A stretch of 64,000 nucleotides of DNA from Paenibacillus oleatilyticus (GTDB lineage: Bacteria > Bacillota > Bacilli > Paenibacillales > NBRC-103111), in the NCBI RefSeq assembly GCF_018998565.1, contig NZ_JAHNZO010000002.1:1-64000 (forward strand). The letters run 5' to 3'. Position 1 is the stretch's first letter; each line of letters opens with the position of its first letter. The translations under genes were made by a program, and so were the position numbers. This document shows positions 1 to 9,371 of the stretch, piece after piece. A model generated the notes under the pieces. That model was not told the origin of the DNA. It searched no databases and saw only the letters and a list, made by a program, of their open reading frames with translations.

Positions 1-76
1 ATCGGAAAGCCGTATGAGGGAAAACCTCACGTACGGTTTGATGAGGAGGGGCAGATTTCTCTGCCCTTCACTCTAG
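1..76 (+). mobile_element. 3' end of a group II intron (domains V and VI)
   Basis: Positions 7-38 form the domain V hairpin of a bacterial group II intron: an AGCCGTATGAGG arm, a GAAAA-type loop and a CCTCACGTACGGTTT arm, with the catalytic AGC triad at 7-9. A second hairpin with GGGCAG and CTGCCC arms (about 49-67) followed by TTCACTCTA matches domain VI and the usual 3' splice-site region. The rest of the intron, including any reverse transcriptase, lies to the left of the window. The sequence right after the presumed 3' end begins GTGCG, which resembles a group II intron 5' end; this could be coincidence or a nested or tandem copy. Confidence 0.8.
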
Positions 77-103
77 TGCGAACGTGCAGCCGTTGATCGC
101 AAG

Positions 104-134
104 TTGAGACAAAACCGGGCTTTCCTGCTATAAT
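104..134 (+). promoter_or_regulatory. Possible sigma-A promoter of the deoxynucleoside kinase gene
   Basis: A perfect -10 box TATAAT lies at 129-134. A TTGAGA box at 104-109 is the best -35, but the spacing of 19 is longer than ideal. The kinase start codon is about 80 bases downstream. If correct, the kinase gene has its own promoter just outside the intron tail. Confidence 0.4.
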
Positions 135-213
135 AGAGCAGTTGTTTTAAGCCATGAATGAGCGTTGTTAAAATGATAAGCTTCACAGAAGCGGTATAAG
201 GAGAAAGGGGACA

Positions 214-867
214 ATGTCAGTGATTGTTGTCGGGGGGATGATCGGTCTGGGGAAAACGTCCGTAGCCGAATTGCTGGGACGGGAGCTCGGATCGGAAGTA
301 TTTTACGAGAGCGTGGACGATAATCCGATTTTGCCGCTTTTCTATACGGCATCGAAGGAAGAGATCGAGAAGCACCGGTACCCGTTTTTACTTCAGTTAT
401 ACTTTCTGGACAGCCGGTTTAAGTCGATCAAGAGGGCGCTGCGGAGCAACCGCAACGTCTTGGACCGGAGCATCTACGAAGATTGGTATTTTGCAAAAGT
501 AAACCGCGAGCTCGGACGCATCAACGATCTGGAGTTTCAAGTGTACGAGAATCTTGCGAACAATATGCTGGAAGAGCTGGAGGAGCTGCCGAAGAAGGCT
601 CCCGATCTGATGGTGTATTTAAAAGGCTCGTTCGAGACGGTGCTGCGGCGCATCTCGCTGCGCGGACGCGATTTCGAGCAGGACGAGTCGCTTGTCGAGT
701 ATTACCGGTATTTGTGGAAAGGGTACGACGAGTGGCTGATGAAATATTACAATCAGTCCGACGTGTTAATCGTCGATATGGACCTGACCGACGTGGTAAA
801 CAATGAAGAAGACGCCCGGAAGCTGGTCGAGCAGGTAAAGGACAAGCTCAGCGTGTTGCAAATGTAA
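214..867 (+). CDS. Deoxynucleoside kinase (deoxyadenosine/deoxyguanosine kinase family)
   Basis: The 217-residue protein belongs to the dNK/dCK/dGK family, which phosphorylates deoxynucleosides at the 5' position with a nucleoside triphosphate for salvage of dNTP precursors in the cytoplasm. The N-terminus carries a P-loop GGMIGLGKTS (about residues 7-16), and the family DRS motif appears as LDRSIYEDWYF near residue 85. An arginine-rich lid segment (RRISLRGRDFEQ) lies near residue 150. Length fits the bacterial family (about 210-225). The start at 214 is preceded by AGGAGAAAGG with good spacing. It stands alone, facing the convergent monooxygenase gene. Whether the substrate is dA/dC or dG cannot be settled from sequence alone. 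Confidence 0.88.
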   Translation: MSVIVVGGMIGLGKTSVAELLGRELGSEVFYESVDDNPILPLFYTASKEEIEKHRYPFLLQLYFLDSRFKSIKRALRSNRNVLDRSIYEDWYFAKVNRELGRINDLEFQVYENLANNMLEELEELPKKAPDLMVYLKGSFETVLRRISLRGRDFEQDESLVEYYRYLWKGYDEWLMKYYNQSDVLIVDMDLTDVVNNEEDARKLVEQVKDKLSVLQM

Positions 868-917
868 ACGGATGATCTCATCGTCCGACAAGAAGACGGC
901 TGCCGTCCATCAAAACG

Positions 918-960
918 AAAGACCGGAACTCCTTCGCAGACGAAGGGGTCCGGTCTTTTG
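918..960. terminator. Bidirectional intrinsic terminator between convergent genes
   Basis: A hairpin with GACCGGA(A)CTCCTTCG and CGAAGGGGTCCGGTC arms around a CAGA loop is flanked by AAA on the left and TTTT on the right. It can end transcription of both the kinase gene and the convergent monooxygenase gene. Confidence 0.85.
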
Positions 961-976
961 CTATTCATCATGCAAG

Positions 977-2329
977 CTAATGTTGCGGCTGCTCCTCTCT
1001 GGCGGCTGCGAACCGGTTCTGCGGCTTCGGCAGGTGAAAATGGTCTCTCAGCGTACTGCCCTCATACTCCGTACGGAACAGCCCTCTTTGCTGGAGCAGA
1101 GGCACGACGTGCTCCACGAAATCCTCCAAGCCTTGCGGAAGCAGGGGGGCCATCAGCATAAAGCCGTCGGCGGCTCTTTCCGTAAACCAGGTTTCCAGCG
1201 TATCCGCAATTTTCTCCGGCGTGCCGACGAAGTGCTCGCTGCTGAACGAGCCGGTCAGTAGGGAATAAACTTCCCTCAACGTTGGGTTTTCTCGCGCGAT
1301 GACGGGCCGGTGCTTGATGTAATCGGATTTCGTCTCCGGGAGCCGATCCAGCCCGAAATCTGCCGCTCTCGAATCGAGGGTGGCTCCCGTAAAATCGACG
1401 CTTTTGAAGTAGTCCGACAAGAAGCCGATGCCCGTCTCCTCGGTGATGCAGGATTCCAACTGCTTCAGCTTCCGCTTCGCCGCTTCCTCCGTTTCGGCGA
1501 TGACCGGAGAAATACCCTGCAAAATGTACACGTCGTCGGCCGACCTTCCCGCAGCGGCCACCTTGCTCTTGAAGGAACGGTAGAACTGCTTCGCATCGTC
1601 GATATCGTATTTGATGGAAAACACGACCTCCGCTGTGCCTGCGGCAAAGCTTTGTCCTGATTCGGAATTGCCGGCCTGCACGAGGACGGGATGGCCCTGC
1701 GGGGAACGACCGATGTTGAGCGGACCTTGCACGGCGAAAAACTCGCCTTGGTGGTTGATGCGGTGCAGCTTGCCCCGGTCGAAAAACTGCCCGCTCTCCT
1801 TATCACGGACAAAAGCGTCGTCCTCCCACGAATCCCATAGTCCTTTGACGACTTCGAGGAACTCCTCCGCGCGCTTATAGCGCAGCGAGTGCTCGTAATG
1901 CTCCTTGCCTCCGAAGTTGAGCGCCGTATTTCCCGACAAGTCTCGGGTCGTGACAATATTCCAGCCGACCCGACCTTTGCTGATATGATCGGCCGACATG
2001 AAGAGGCGGGCCAAATTGAACGGCTCGATGTACGAGGTGGAGGCGGTGGCGACGACGCCGATTTTCAAAGTAGCGCCCGCCAGCGCGGTAATGAGCGTAA
2101 TCGGTTCGTAGCGGTTCAAAATATTCGGATGGGACGCTTCGTTGATCGCGAGGCTGTCGGCGATAAAGGCGATATCGAATTTTCCGCGTTCGGCAAGCTG
2201 TGCGAGACGCTTGTAATAATCGATGTCGATACTCGCATCGGGTTGAGCTTCGGGATGCCGCCACGAAGCGACATGCATGCCGGTGCCGACCAAATAGGCG
2301 GACAGTTTGATTTGTCTTGTTCGGGTCAC
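977..2329 (-). CDS. FMN-dependent monooxygenase, NtaA/SnaA/DszA (YtnJ-like) family
   Basis: This is a luciferase-like flavin monooxygenase of the NtaA/SnaA/DszA subgroup, which uses FMNH2 from a partner reductase to oxidise sulfur- or nitrogen-containing organic compounds. The opening motif (IKLSAYLVGTGMHVASWRHP), the segment around GRVGWNIVTTRD and the QAGNSESGQSFAAG stretch are typical. I place the start at the GTG at 2329 (450 residues): GGAGGT sits 7 bases upstream, whereas an ATG five codons earlier (2344) has no ribosome site and contains that GGAGGT. The gene is divergent from a metNIQ-like transporter. B. subtilis YtnJ, of this family, belongs to the CymR sulfur regulon, so a role in organosulfur use is a reasonable inference. 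The substrate is unknown. Confidence 0.85.
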   Translation of the reverse strand: MTRTRQIKLSAYLVGTGMHVASWRHPEAQPDASIDIDYYKRLAQLAERGKFDIAFIADSLAINEASHPNILNRYEPITLITALAGATLKIGVVATASTSYIEPFNLARLFMSADHISKGRVGWNIVTTRDLSGNTALNFGGKEHYEHSLRYKRAEEFLEVVKGLWDSWEDDAFVRDKESGQFFDRGKLHRINHQGEFFAVQGPLNIGRSPQGHPVLVQAGNSESGQSFAAGTAEVVFSIKYDIDDAKQFYRSFKSKVAAAGRSADDVYILQGISPVIAETEEAAKRKLKQLESCITEETGIGFLSDYFKSVDFTGATLDSRAADFGLDRLPETKSDYIKHRPVIARENPTLREVYSLLTGSFSSEHFVGTPEKIADTLETWFTERAADGFMLMAPLLPQGLEDFVEHVVPLLQQRGLFRTEYEGSTLRDHFHLPKPQNRFAAAREEQPQH

Positions 2330-2378
2330 AAGCGATACCTCCATATATCCAAGTTAATCAATGGATTTAATTTGTTAT

Positions 2379-2407
2379 AATTTAGCATGATCTTGGAACG
2401 CCGTCAA
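2379..2407 (-). promoter_or_regulatory. Probable promoter of the flavin monooxygenase gene
   Basis: On the minus strand TTGACG (2402-2407) is followed after exactly 17 bases by TAAATT (2379-2384). The transcript would begin about 45 bases before the GTG start. A short inverted repeat (ATCCA...TGGAT, 2347-2366) lies in the untranslated leader. Confidence 0.55.
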
Positions 2408-2520
2408 TTCCTCCTTGCATCGCCATCTAAAGTCCGGCAAACCCCTGGCTGTTTATCTGAATCCGGCTCCGGCTGTTTTTTTCTCGTTCTTTTCTGAAGT
2501 AAATGCCCAGCTAAAAGTTC

Positions 2521-2579
2521 TTGACAGCGCCCGGTCCATCCTTTAAATTAAATAAATATAATCGGTATAGTCGGAATTA
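2521..2579 (+). promoter_or_regulatory. Promoter and CymR-like operator of the metNIQ-like operon
   Basis: TTGACA (2521-2526), a 17-base spacer and TAAATT (2544-2549) form a good sigma-A promoter. Directly downstream, around the expected start site, lies ATAATCGGTATAGTCGGAATTA's region (2557-2579). Its GGAATTA half and upstream spacing resemble the operator I recall for the Firmicute sulfur repressor CymR (TAAWNC...GGAATTA). The position over the start site suits repression when cysteine is plentiful. The promoter is directly visible; the regulator is inferred. Confidence 0.5.
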
Positions 2580-2600
2580 AAAACGACGACTTGCACAATT

Positions 2601-2669
2601 AGTTGACCAGTCCACTGGAAACTAAGCTTTCCCCGAGCTATGGCTGAGGGGCGACGCTTGGTTTTTTTA
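2601..2669 (+). terminator. Attenuator-like hairpins in the metN leader
   Basis: Two successive hairpins lie between the promoter and metN. The first (about 2601-2623) pairs AGTT-CCAG with CTGG-AACT. The second (2624-2659) pairs AAGC, CCCC and AGC with GCT, GGGG and GCTT and is followed by seven T residues (2662-2668), so it looks like an intrinsic terminator upstream of the coding region. I could not match the leader to a SAM riboswitch or a T-box, so the signal it reads, if any, is unknown. Confidence 0.5.
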
Positions 2670-2696
2670 TTTTTATCCCGAAAAGCAGGTGAAGGA

Positions 2697-3482
2697 ATGA
2701 TCGTCATTCGCAATCTTAGCAAATCGTACAAAACATCGTCAGGCGCATTTCCTGCACTTCAGAACGTCAGCTTGCAGATCGAAAAGGGGGATATCTTCGG
2801 CATTATCGGCTTCAGCGGCGCGGGCAAGTCGACGTTGATCCGCTGCCTCAACCGGCTGGAGGAGCCGGATTCCGGCAGCATCGAGATCGAGGGCACGGTC
2901 ATCACGGACTTGAACGGGAAGGAGCTGCGGCTGGCCCGGCAAAAAATCGGCATGATTTTTCAGCAGTTTAATCTGCTGGACGCGAAGACGGTGTACCAGA
3001 ACGTCGCGTTTCCTTTGCAGGTCGCCGGGCATCCGAAAGCGCACATCCGCGGGCGTGTCCGCGAAATTCTCGACCTTGTCGGCCTGGGCGATAAAGAGAA
3101 CGCCTATCCGTCGCAGCTCAGCGGTGGCCAGAAGCAACGGGTCGGCATCGCAAGAGCGCTTGTGAACGAGCCCGACGTGCTGCTCAGCGACGAAGCGACG
3201 TCGGCGCTCGATCCGCAGACGACCTACTCCATTCTGGAGCTGCTCAGGGACATTAACCGCCAGCTGAAGCTGACCGTCGTTCTGATCACGCACGAACTGG
3301 ACGTACTGCAGCATATTTGCCGCAGCATGGCGGTGATCGAGAGCGGCCGCATCGTCGAGACCGGACCGGTCGACAAGCTGTTCCTGAATCCCGAGAGCGA
3401 TACGGCGCGGCGATTCGTCCGCATTCTGGAGCATTACCGCGACAGCCGGTATGTGATGGAAGGAGTGGGAGCGGGAATATGA
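2697..3482 (+). CDS. metN: Methionine-type ABC transporter ATP-binding protein, short form
   Basis: This is the ATPase of a MetNIQ-type importer for methionine or related sulfur compounds. It shows Walker [10 protein letters not shown], the Q-loop region FQQFNLL, the signature LSGGQKQR, Walker [14 protein letters not shown] and the H-loop ITHELD. The ATG at 2697 follows GAAGGA; an upstream in-frame ATG (2640) lies in the terminator-like leader and is unlikely. At 261 residues it ends soon after the ATPase fold and lacks the C-terminal NIL (substrate-sensing) domain found in MetN proteins of about 340 residues. Its stop overlaps the metI start (ATGA). The substrate may be a sulfur compound other than methionine, given the divergent monooxygenase. 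Confidence 0.85.
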   Translation: MIVIRNLSKSYKTSSGAFPALQNVSLQIEKGDIFGIIGFSGAGKSTLIRCLNRLEEPDSGSIEIEGTVITDLNGKELRLARQKIGMIFQQFNLLDAKTVYQNVAFPLQVAGHPKAHIRGRVREILDLVGLGDKENAYPSQLSGGQKQRVGIARALVNEPDVLLSDEATSALDPQTTYSILELLRDINRQLKLTVVLITHELDVLQHICRSMAVIESGRIVETGPVDKLFLNPESDTARRFVRILEHYRDSRYVMEGVGAGI

Positions 3483-4147
3483 GAGACGATCTGATCGAGC
3501 TGCTGCTGCAGGGACTTGGCGAGACGGTCTACATGGTGCTCTGGTCTTCCGTTTTCGCGCTCGTGCTCGGCATTGCGCTGGGCATTACGCTCGTCGTGAC
3601 GGAGAAGGGCGGTATTCTGGAAGCGCCGCTGCTGCACAAAATCATCGGCACGGTCATCAACAGCGTCCGTTCGCTGCCCTTCATTATTCTGATCATTCTG
3701 CTGCTGCCCCTCTCGCGGCTGATCGTCGGCACCTCGCTCGGTCCGACGGCCGCCATCGTGTCGCTCTCGATCGGTGCAGCGCCCTTCCTGGGACGGGTGA
3801 TCGAAAATTCACTCAAGGAAGTGAGCGCAGGCAAGATCGAGGCCGCCAAAGCGGTTGGCGCCTCGCCGACAACGATTATTTTCAGGGTGCTCATTCCCGA
3901 AGCGCTGCCGGCGCTTGTCCGCGCGATGACGATTGCGATCATTGCGATTACGGAATTCACCGCCGTGGCCGGCGCGATCGGGGCGGGCGGTCTGGGCAGC
4001 CTGGCTATCCGCTTCGGGTACCAGCGGTTTCGCGAGGACGTCTTGATCGCAACCGTCCTTCTCATCATCGTATTGGTTCAACTCATCCAATGGTCGGGCG
4101 ATTACATCGCCAAATCGATCGACAAGAAGCGTTACAAGCCGGATTGA
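3479..4147 (+). CDS. metI: Methionine-type ABC transporter permease
   Basis: This 222-residue integral membrane protein is the permease of the MetNIQ-type importer. It has about five hydrophobic segments and the coupling (EAA) loop [20 protein letters not shown] near residues 120-140, which contacts the ATPase. The ATG at 3479 overlaps the stop of metN in an ATGA junction and is preceded by AAGGAGTGGG, which favours this start over more upstream in-frame codons. Length matches MetI of Bacillus and E. coli (about 217-222). Confidence 0.9.
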   Translation: MRDDLIELLLQGLGETVYMVLWSSVFALVLGIALGITLVVTEKGGILEAPLLHKIIGTVINSVRSLPFIILIILLLPLSRLIVGTSLGPTAAIVSLSIGAAPFLGRVIENSLKEVSAGKIEAAKAVGASPTTIIFRVLIPEALPALVRAMTIAIIAITEFTAVAGAIGAGGLGSLAIRFGYQRFREDVLIATVLLIIVLVQLIQWSGDYIAKSIDKKRYKPD

Positions 4148-4216
4148 GCGCAAACATTGCGTTTGTGAAGGAACGGCGGATGTTCATCATTTTAATTATA
4201 GAAAGCAGGCGTAGCT

Positions 4217-5086
4217 ATGGGTAAAAAAGGAATTTTCTCTCTTGCATCCATCCTAGTTATTTTTGGTGCTGTCGTTTCGGGATGCGCCTCGGGCGGCACC
4301 GCGCAGGCCCCGGACACGAAGGCTGCGGCGCAAGGCAATGCAGCCGGTACGGCCAAACCGACGAAAGAAACGACGCTAAAAATCGGTGCGGCCGCCGTAC
4401 CGCATGCAGAAATTCTAAACTTCGTTAAGCCGAAGCTGAAGGAGCAGGGGGTCAACCTCGAAGTGGTCGTCTATGACGACGAAGGGCAGCTGAACCCAGC
4501 GCTGAAAGACAAGCAGATCGACGCGAATTATTTCCAGCACGTTCCTTATCTGGATTCGGTCAAGGGCGAGAAAGGCTATGATTTTGCCGTCACGACCAAG
4601 GTTCACGTGGAGCCGATCGGCTTCTATTCAAGCAAGCTGAAATCGAAGGACGAGATCAAGGAAGGGGCGCGGATCGGCATTCCGAACAACCCGTCCAATG
4701 AATACCGAGCACTGGTGCTGCTGCAGCAGCAAGGGCTGATCAAGCTCAAGGACGGCTTGACGACGTATGAAGCAACGCCCAAGGACATCGCGGACAATCC
4801 GAAAAAGCTGAAGTTCATCGAGGCCGACTCGGCAACCTTGCCCCGGTCGCTTCCCGATCTGGAAGGCGCGATTATTAATACGAACCTCGTGCTGGAAGCC
4901 AAAATCGATCCGAAATCGGCCTTGTTCCGGGAAGATTCGAAATCCCCTTATGCCAATGTCATCGTCGTGCGCAAGGGAGACGAGACGCGGGAAGAAGTGA
5001 AGAAGCTCGACGCCGCTTTGACGACGCCGGAAGTGAAGAAGTTTATCGAAGACAAATACGGCGTTGCGGTCGTTCCGGCATTTTAG
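4217..5086 (+). CDS. metQ: Methionine-type ABC transporter substrate-binding lipoprotein (NlpA family)
   Basis: The 289-residue protein starts with a lipoprotein signal peptide ending in the lipobox VVSGC (Cys about residue 23), followed by a low-complexity linker rich in Ala, Gly and Lys. The rest matches the NlpA/MetQ family: LKIGAAAVPHAEILNFVKPKL, the region around DANYFQHVPYLD, and IGIPNNPSNEYRALVLLQQQGLIKLKDG. It captures the substrate outside the membrane for the MetNI pair encoded just upstream. It ends the three-gene operon. Confidence 0.9.
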   Translation: MGKKGIFSLASILVIFGAVVSGCASGGTAQAPDTKAAAQGNAAGTAKPTKETTLKIGAAAVPHAEILNFVKPKLKEQGVNLEVVVYDDEGQLNPALKDKQIDANYFQHVPYLDSVKGEKGYDFAVTTKVHVEPIGFYSSKLKSKDEIKEGARIGIPNNPSNEYRALVLLQQQGLIKLKDGLTTYEATPKDIADNPKKLKFIEADSATLPRSLPDLEGAIINTNLVLEAKIDPKSALFREDSKSPYANVIVVRKGDETREEVKKLDAALTTPEVKKFIEDKYGVAVVPAF

Positions 5087-5104
5087 AAAAATTTACGCTG
5101 GCTG

Positions 5105-5133
5105 TTGATTTTTGGCGGAGTCCGGGTTATTCT
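5105..5133 (+). promoter_or_regulatory. Promoter upstream of the TPP riboswitch
   Basis: TTGATT (5105-5110) and TATTCT (5128-5133) are separated by exactly 17 bases, and the riboswitch begins about 15 bases downstream. Confidence 0.5.
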
Positions 5134-5148
5134 TGTACTGACAACTTC

Positions 5149-7131
<1,983 letters not shown>

Positions 7132-7150
7132 ACGCCCTGGGAGGGATCGT

Positions 7151-7801
7151 ATGTTTACGGAGCAGGAAAAGGAAGCGTTATACAAGGTCATCTATACGAG
7201 AAGGGATGTCCGTTCCTTCCTGCCGGACCCGATTCCGGAGGAAGCGGTGACGAACGTGCTTCACGCCGGCCACCACGCGCCGTCCGTCGGCTTCATGCAG
7301 CCCTGGAACTTTATATTGGTGACTTCGGAGCCGCTGAAAGAGCGGCTGGCCTGGGCCGCGGACAAGGAAAGAAGGGCGCTGGCGATTCATTACGAAGGCC
7401 AGCGACAGGACCAGTTTTTGAGCCTCAAGGTGGAAGGGCTGAAGCAAGCGCCGCTGACGATCTGCATTACATGCGATCCTACCCGGGGAGGCGCCCATGT
7501 GCTCGGCCGCAACTCCATCCCCGAGACCGACATGCTCTCCGTCGCTTGCGCGATCCAGAATATGTGGCTGGCTGCCTGTGTGGAAGGGCTTGCTATGGGA
7601 TGGGTAAGCTTTTATAAGAAAAACGACGTGCGCGAAATTCTGGGCATTCCGCCGCATATCGAGCCGATCGCGCTGTTGTCGGTCGGGTATACGGAGAACT
7701 ACCCGGAGAAGCCGATTCTGGAGACGGCTCAGTGGGAGAAGCGCCGCTCCTTGCAGGACCTCATCTATCACGAGACGTGGGGAAACCGGCAGCCGGAATG
7801 A
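7151..7801 (+). CDS. bluB: 5,6-dimethylbenzimidazole synthase (BluB-like nitroreductase)
   Basis: The 216-residue protein is a nitroreductase-fold enzyme with the BluB hallmarks: RRDVRSFLPDPIPEE at residues 17-31, AGHHAPSVGFMQPWNFILV near 40-58, and AIQNMWLAACVEGLAMGWVSFY near 135-156. BluB splits reduced FMN with oxygen to give 5,6-dimethylbenzimidazole, the lower ligand of vitamin B12. The ATG at 7151 follows GGGAGGG. It lies 19 bases behind thiC with no intervening terminator, so it is probably on the TPP-riboswitch transcript. No other cobalamin genes are in the window. A general nitroreductase is the alternative, but the SVGFMQPWNF block favours BluB. Confidence 0.8.
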   Translation: MFTEQEKEALYKVIYTRRDVRSFLPDPIPEEAVTNVLHAGHHAPSVGFMQPWNFILVTSEPLKERLAWAADKERRALAIHYEGQRQDQFLSLKVEGLKQAPLTICITCDPTRGGAHVLGRNSIPETDMLSVACAIQNMWLAACVEGLAMGWVSFYKKNDVREILGIPPHIEPIALLSVGYTENYPEKPILETAQWEKRRSLQDLIYHETWGNRQPE

Positions 7802-7847
7802 TCGAACTTTTCTATTTTTCGATTGAAAATGTCAATGGACCGGCACC

Positions 7848-7871
7848 TTGACGGCAATCACCACCCGATGA
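7848..7871 (+). promoter_or_regulatory. Possible promoter of the GNAT gene
   Basis: TTGACG (7848-7853) is followed about 18 bases later by a TACAGT-like -10 sequence. The 172-base gap between bluB and the acetyltransferase holds nothing else I can identify; a short ATCGAA/TTCGAT inverted repeat near 7801-7822 lacks a T-tract. Confidence 0.35.
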
Positions 7872-7973
7872 TACAGTGAAAATCAAATACATTATATCCG
7901 ATGTGTTTAGTGGAAATTAATTTGCTGCAAACTGGTGCATCGGATGAAGCTTAAGGAAAACGGGTGGGGTGCT

Positions 7974-8504
7974 ATGGGGAAATCGGATGAAATTTGGATT
8001 CGCGATGCGACGGAGCTTGACCGGGAAGCGATTCTTGAGGTCATGCTGGAGGCTTATGAGCAGTACCGGCCGGTGCTGCCTTCTGCCCGGTGGGAGCCGT
8101 ACCGGGAGTCGATCCGGGCCTCCGTGGACGGAGAAGGTCCTGCGGCCCGGCTTGTTGCCGAGCTTGCGGGGAAGGTGGTCGGGAGCGTTCAGCTGTTCTT
8201 GTCCTCCGAAGCCGCTTACGGCATGCCGGAGCTTGGGATTCAGTCGCCGATCATCCGCTTTCTGTCCGTTTCGCCAGCCGTGCGGGGCCGGGGAATTGCG
8301 ACGCTGCTAATTCAAGAAAGCGCCAGGTGCTCGCTCGCCTTAGGGGCGGCTACGCTGCATTTACATACGTCGGACATGATGGAGTCCGCGGTCCGATTGT
8401 ATGAGCGCTTAGGCTTCGAGCGTGCCTTCGACAAGGATATGCGCAATGGCGATACGCTTGTGAAGAGTTACCGGATTCATTTGAAAGAAGCCGCTCTATT
8501 GTAA
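7974..8504 (+). CDS. GNAT family N-acetyltransferase
   Basis: A 176-residue acetyltransferase with the acetyl-CoA binding signature FLSVSPAVRGRGIATLLIQE (motif A, R/Q-x-x-G-x-G/A) near residue 100 and the C-terminal block SAVRLYERLGFER. The substrate cannot be inferred. I start at the ATG at 7974, preceded by GGTGGGGT; an in-frame ATG at 7935 lacks a ribosome site. It is probably transcribed alone. Confidence 0.8.
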   Translation: MGKSDEIWIRDATELDREAILEVMLEAYEQYRPVLPSARWEPYRESIRASVDGEGPAARLVAELAGKVVGSVQLFLSSEAAYGMPELGIQSPIIRFLSVSPAVRGRGIATLLIQESARCSLALGAATLHLHTSDMMESAVRLYERLGFERAFDKDMRNGDTLVKSYRIHLKEAALL

Positions 8505-8527
8505 ACACCGATTTTGCAACGCCTTAA

Positions 8528-8570
8528 GGAGATATCGCTGAGACATGTGTCTTTTGGATATCTCCTTTTA
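8528..8570 (+). terminator. Intrinsic terminator after the GNAT gene
   Basis: GGAGATATC and GATATCTCC arms are separated by about 20 bases and followed by TTTTATT. Confidence 0.8.
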
Positions 8571-8596
8571 TTATTCGTAATCGTGATTTATATTGG

Positions 8597-9057
8597 TTAA
8601 TCGCCGATGTTCACCCCAGGGTTGATGACGGCTCTCCCGCCAATCCATACATTGTTGCCGATAGTTACGGGTTTCCCGTATTCAACTCCCGAATTTCTTT
8701 CGTTCGGATCTAACGGATGCGTAGCGGTATAAATGTGTACGCCCGGGGCCATGAAGCCGTTATCCCCTATCCAATTTCGCATACATCCAGGAAGACGCAA
8801 TCGAAATTTGCATAAAAATTTTCGCCGACATGAATGTTGTAACCATAATCACAGCGCAAAGTCGGTTCTATGTATATACTTTCTCCAGTTGAACCGAACA
8901 ATTCTTTTAATAGTTCCGTCCGAGTGCTTTCTTCGGTTTCTAAGGTCTGGTTGTATAATCTGGTTAGTCTTCGTGCATTTGCCCGTTCTTGCAGCAATTC
9001 CGGGTCAGCCGCAAGATACAGTTCGCCATTCAGCATTTTTTCTTTTTCTGTTTTCAT
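8597..9057 (-). pseudogene. Maltose/galactoside O-acetyltransferase (Maa/LacA type), frameshifted and truncated
   Basis: Read on the minus strand from 9057 (behind AAGGAGACGG), the first part encodes a normal Maa-type N-terminus, MKTEKEKMLNGELYLAADPELL, through [18 protein letters not shown], then stops near 8767. In another frame the left-handed beta-helix continues as [20 protein letters not shown] and [20 protein letters not shown], ending at 8597. Joining them needs one inserted base around 8770-8780. Even when repaired, the protein lacks about 30-35 C-terminal residues normal for the family (the part ending in the GNPARVI-type motif). Both the frameshift and early stop mark it as a decayed gene of a sugar acetyltransferase. 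Confidence 0.85.
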
Positions 9058-9156
9058 TTCTCCGTCTCCTTAACCAAAATAAAAGAATTCCAAAATGTAG
9101 AATTCACTAGAATCTTATCATATAGATATATAATTATAAAAAGAAACGAGGCATGT

Positions 9157-9184
9157 CCTCATCCCGTTTTTTCGCAGGATGAGG
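9157..9184. repeat. Inverted repeat upstream of the glutamate dehydrogenase gene
   Basis: CCTCATCC (9157-9164) and GGATGAGG (9177-9184) form an 8-bp inverted repeat with a T-rich loop but no T-tract on the outer side. The surrounding AT-rich stretch of about 300 bases between the broken acetyltransferase and the dehydrogenase otherwise holds only the promoter listed separately. Confidence 0.4.
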
Positions 9185-9255
9185 CCGTACGAGGTGATAA
9201 AACAACACAATAAAGGAAACTATTCATTGAATATCAGGCTATAAATATTTATATA

Positions 9256-9284
9256 TTGTACAATATTTCTTTTTGTGTTATACC
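9256..9284 (+). promoter_or_regulatory. Promoter of the glutamate dehydrogenase gene
   Basis: TTGTAC (9256-9261), a 17-base spacer and TATACC (9279-9284) form a plausible sigma-A promoter about 80 bases before the start codon. Confidence 0.5.
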
Positions 9285-9371
9285 TTATTGAGGGTAAATG
9301 TTGGGCAAGACCTGATATCCGATCAGTCATGCCCACGCATAACCAATAATAACAACATGGGGGAAGTCCAC

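Noticed and set aside
2410..2640. SAM riboswitch upstream of metN
   Set aside because: None of the S-box signature blocks were found on either strand.
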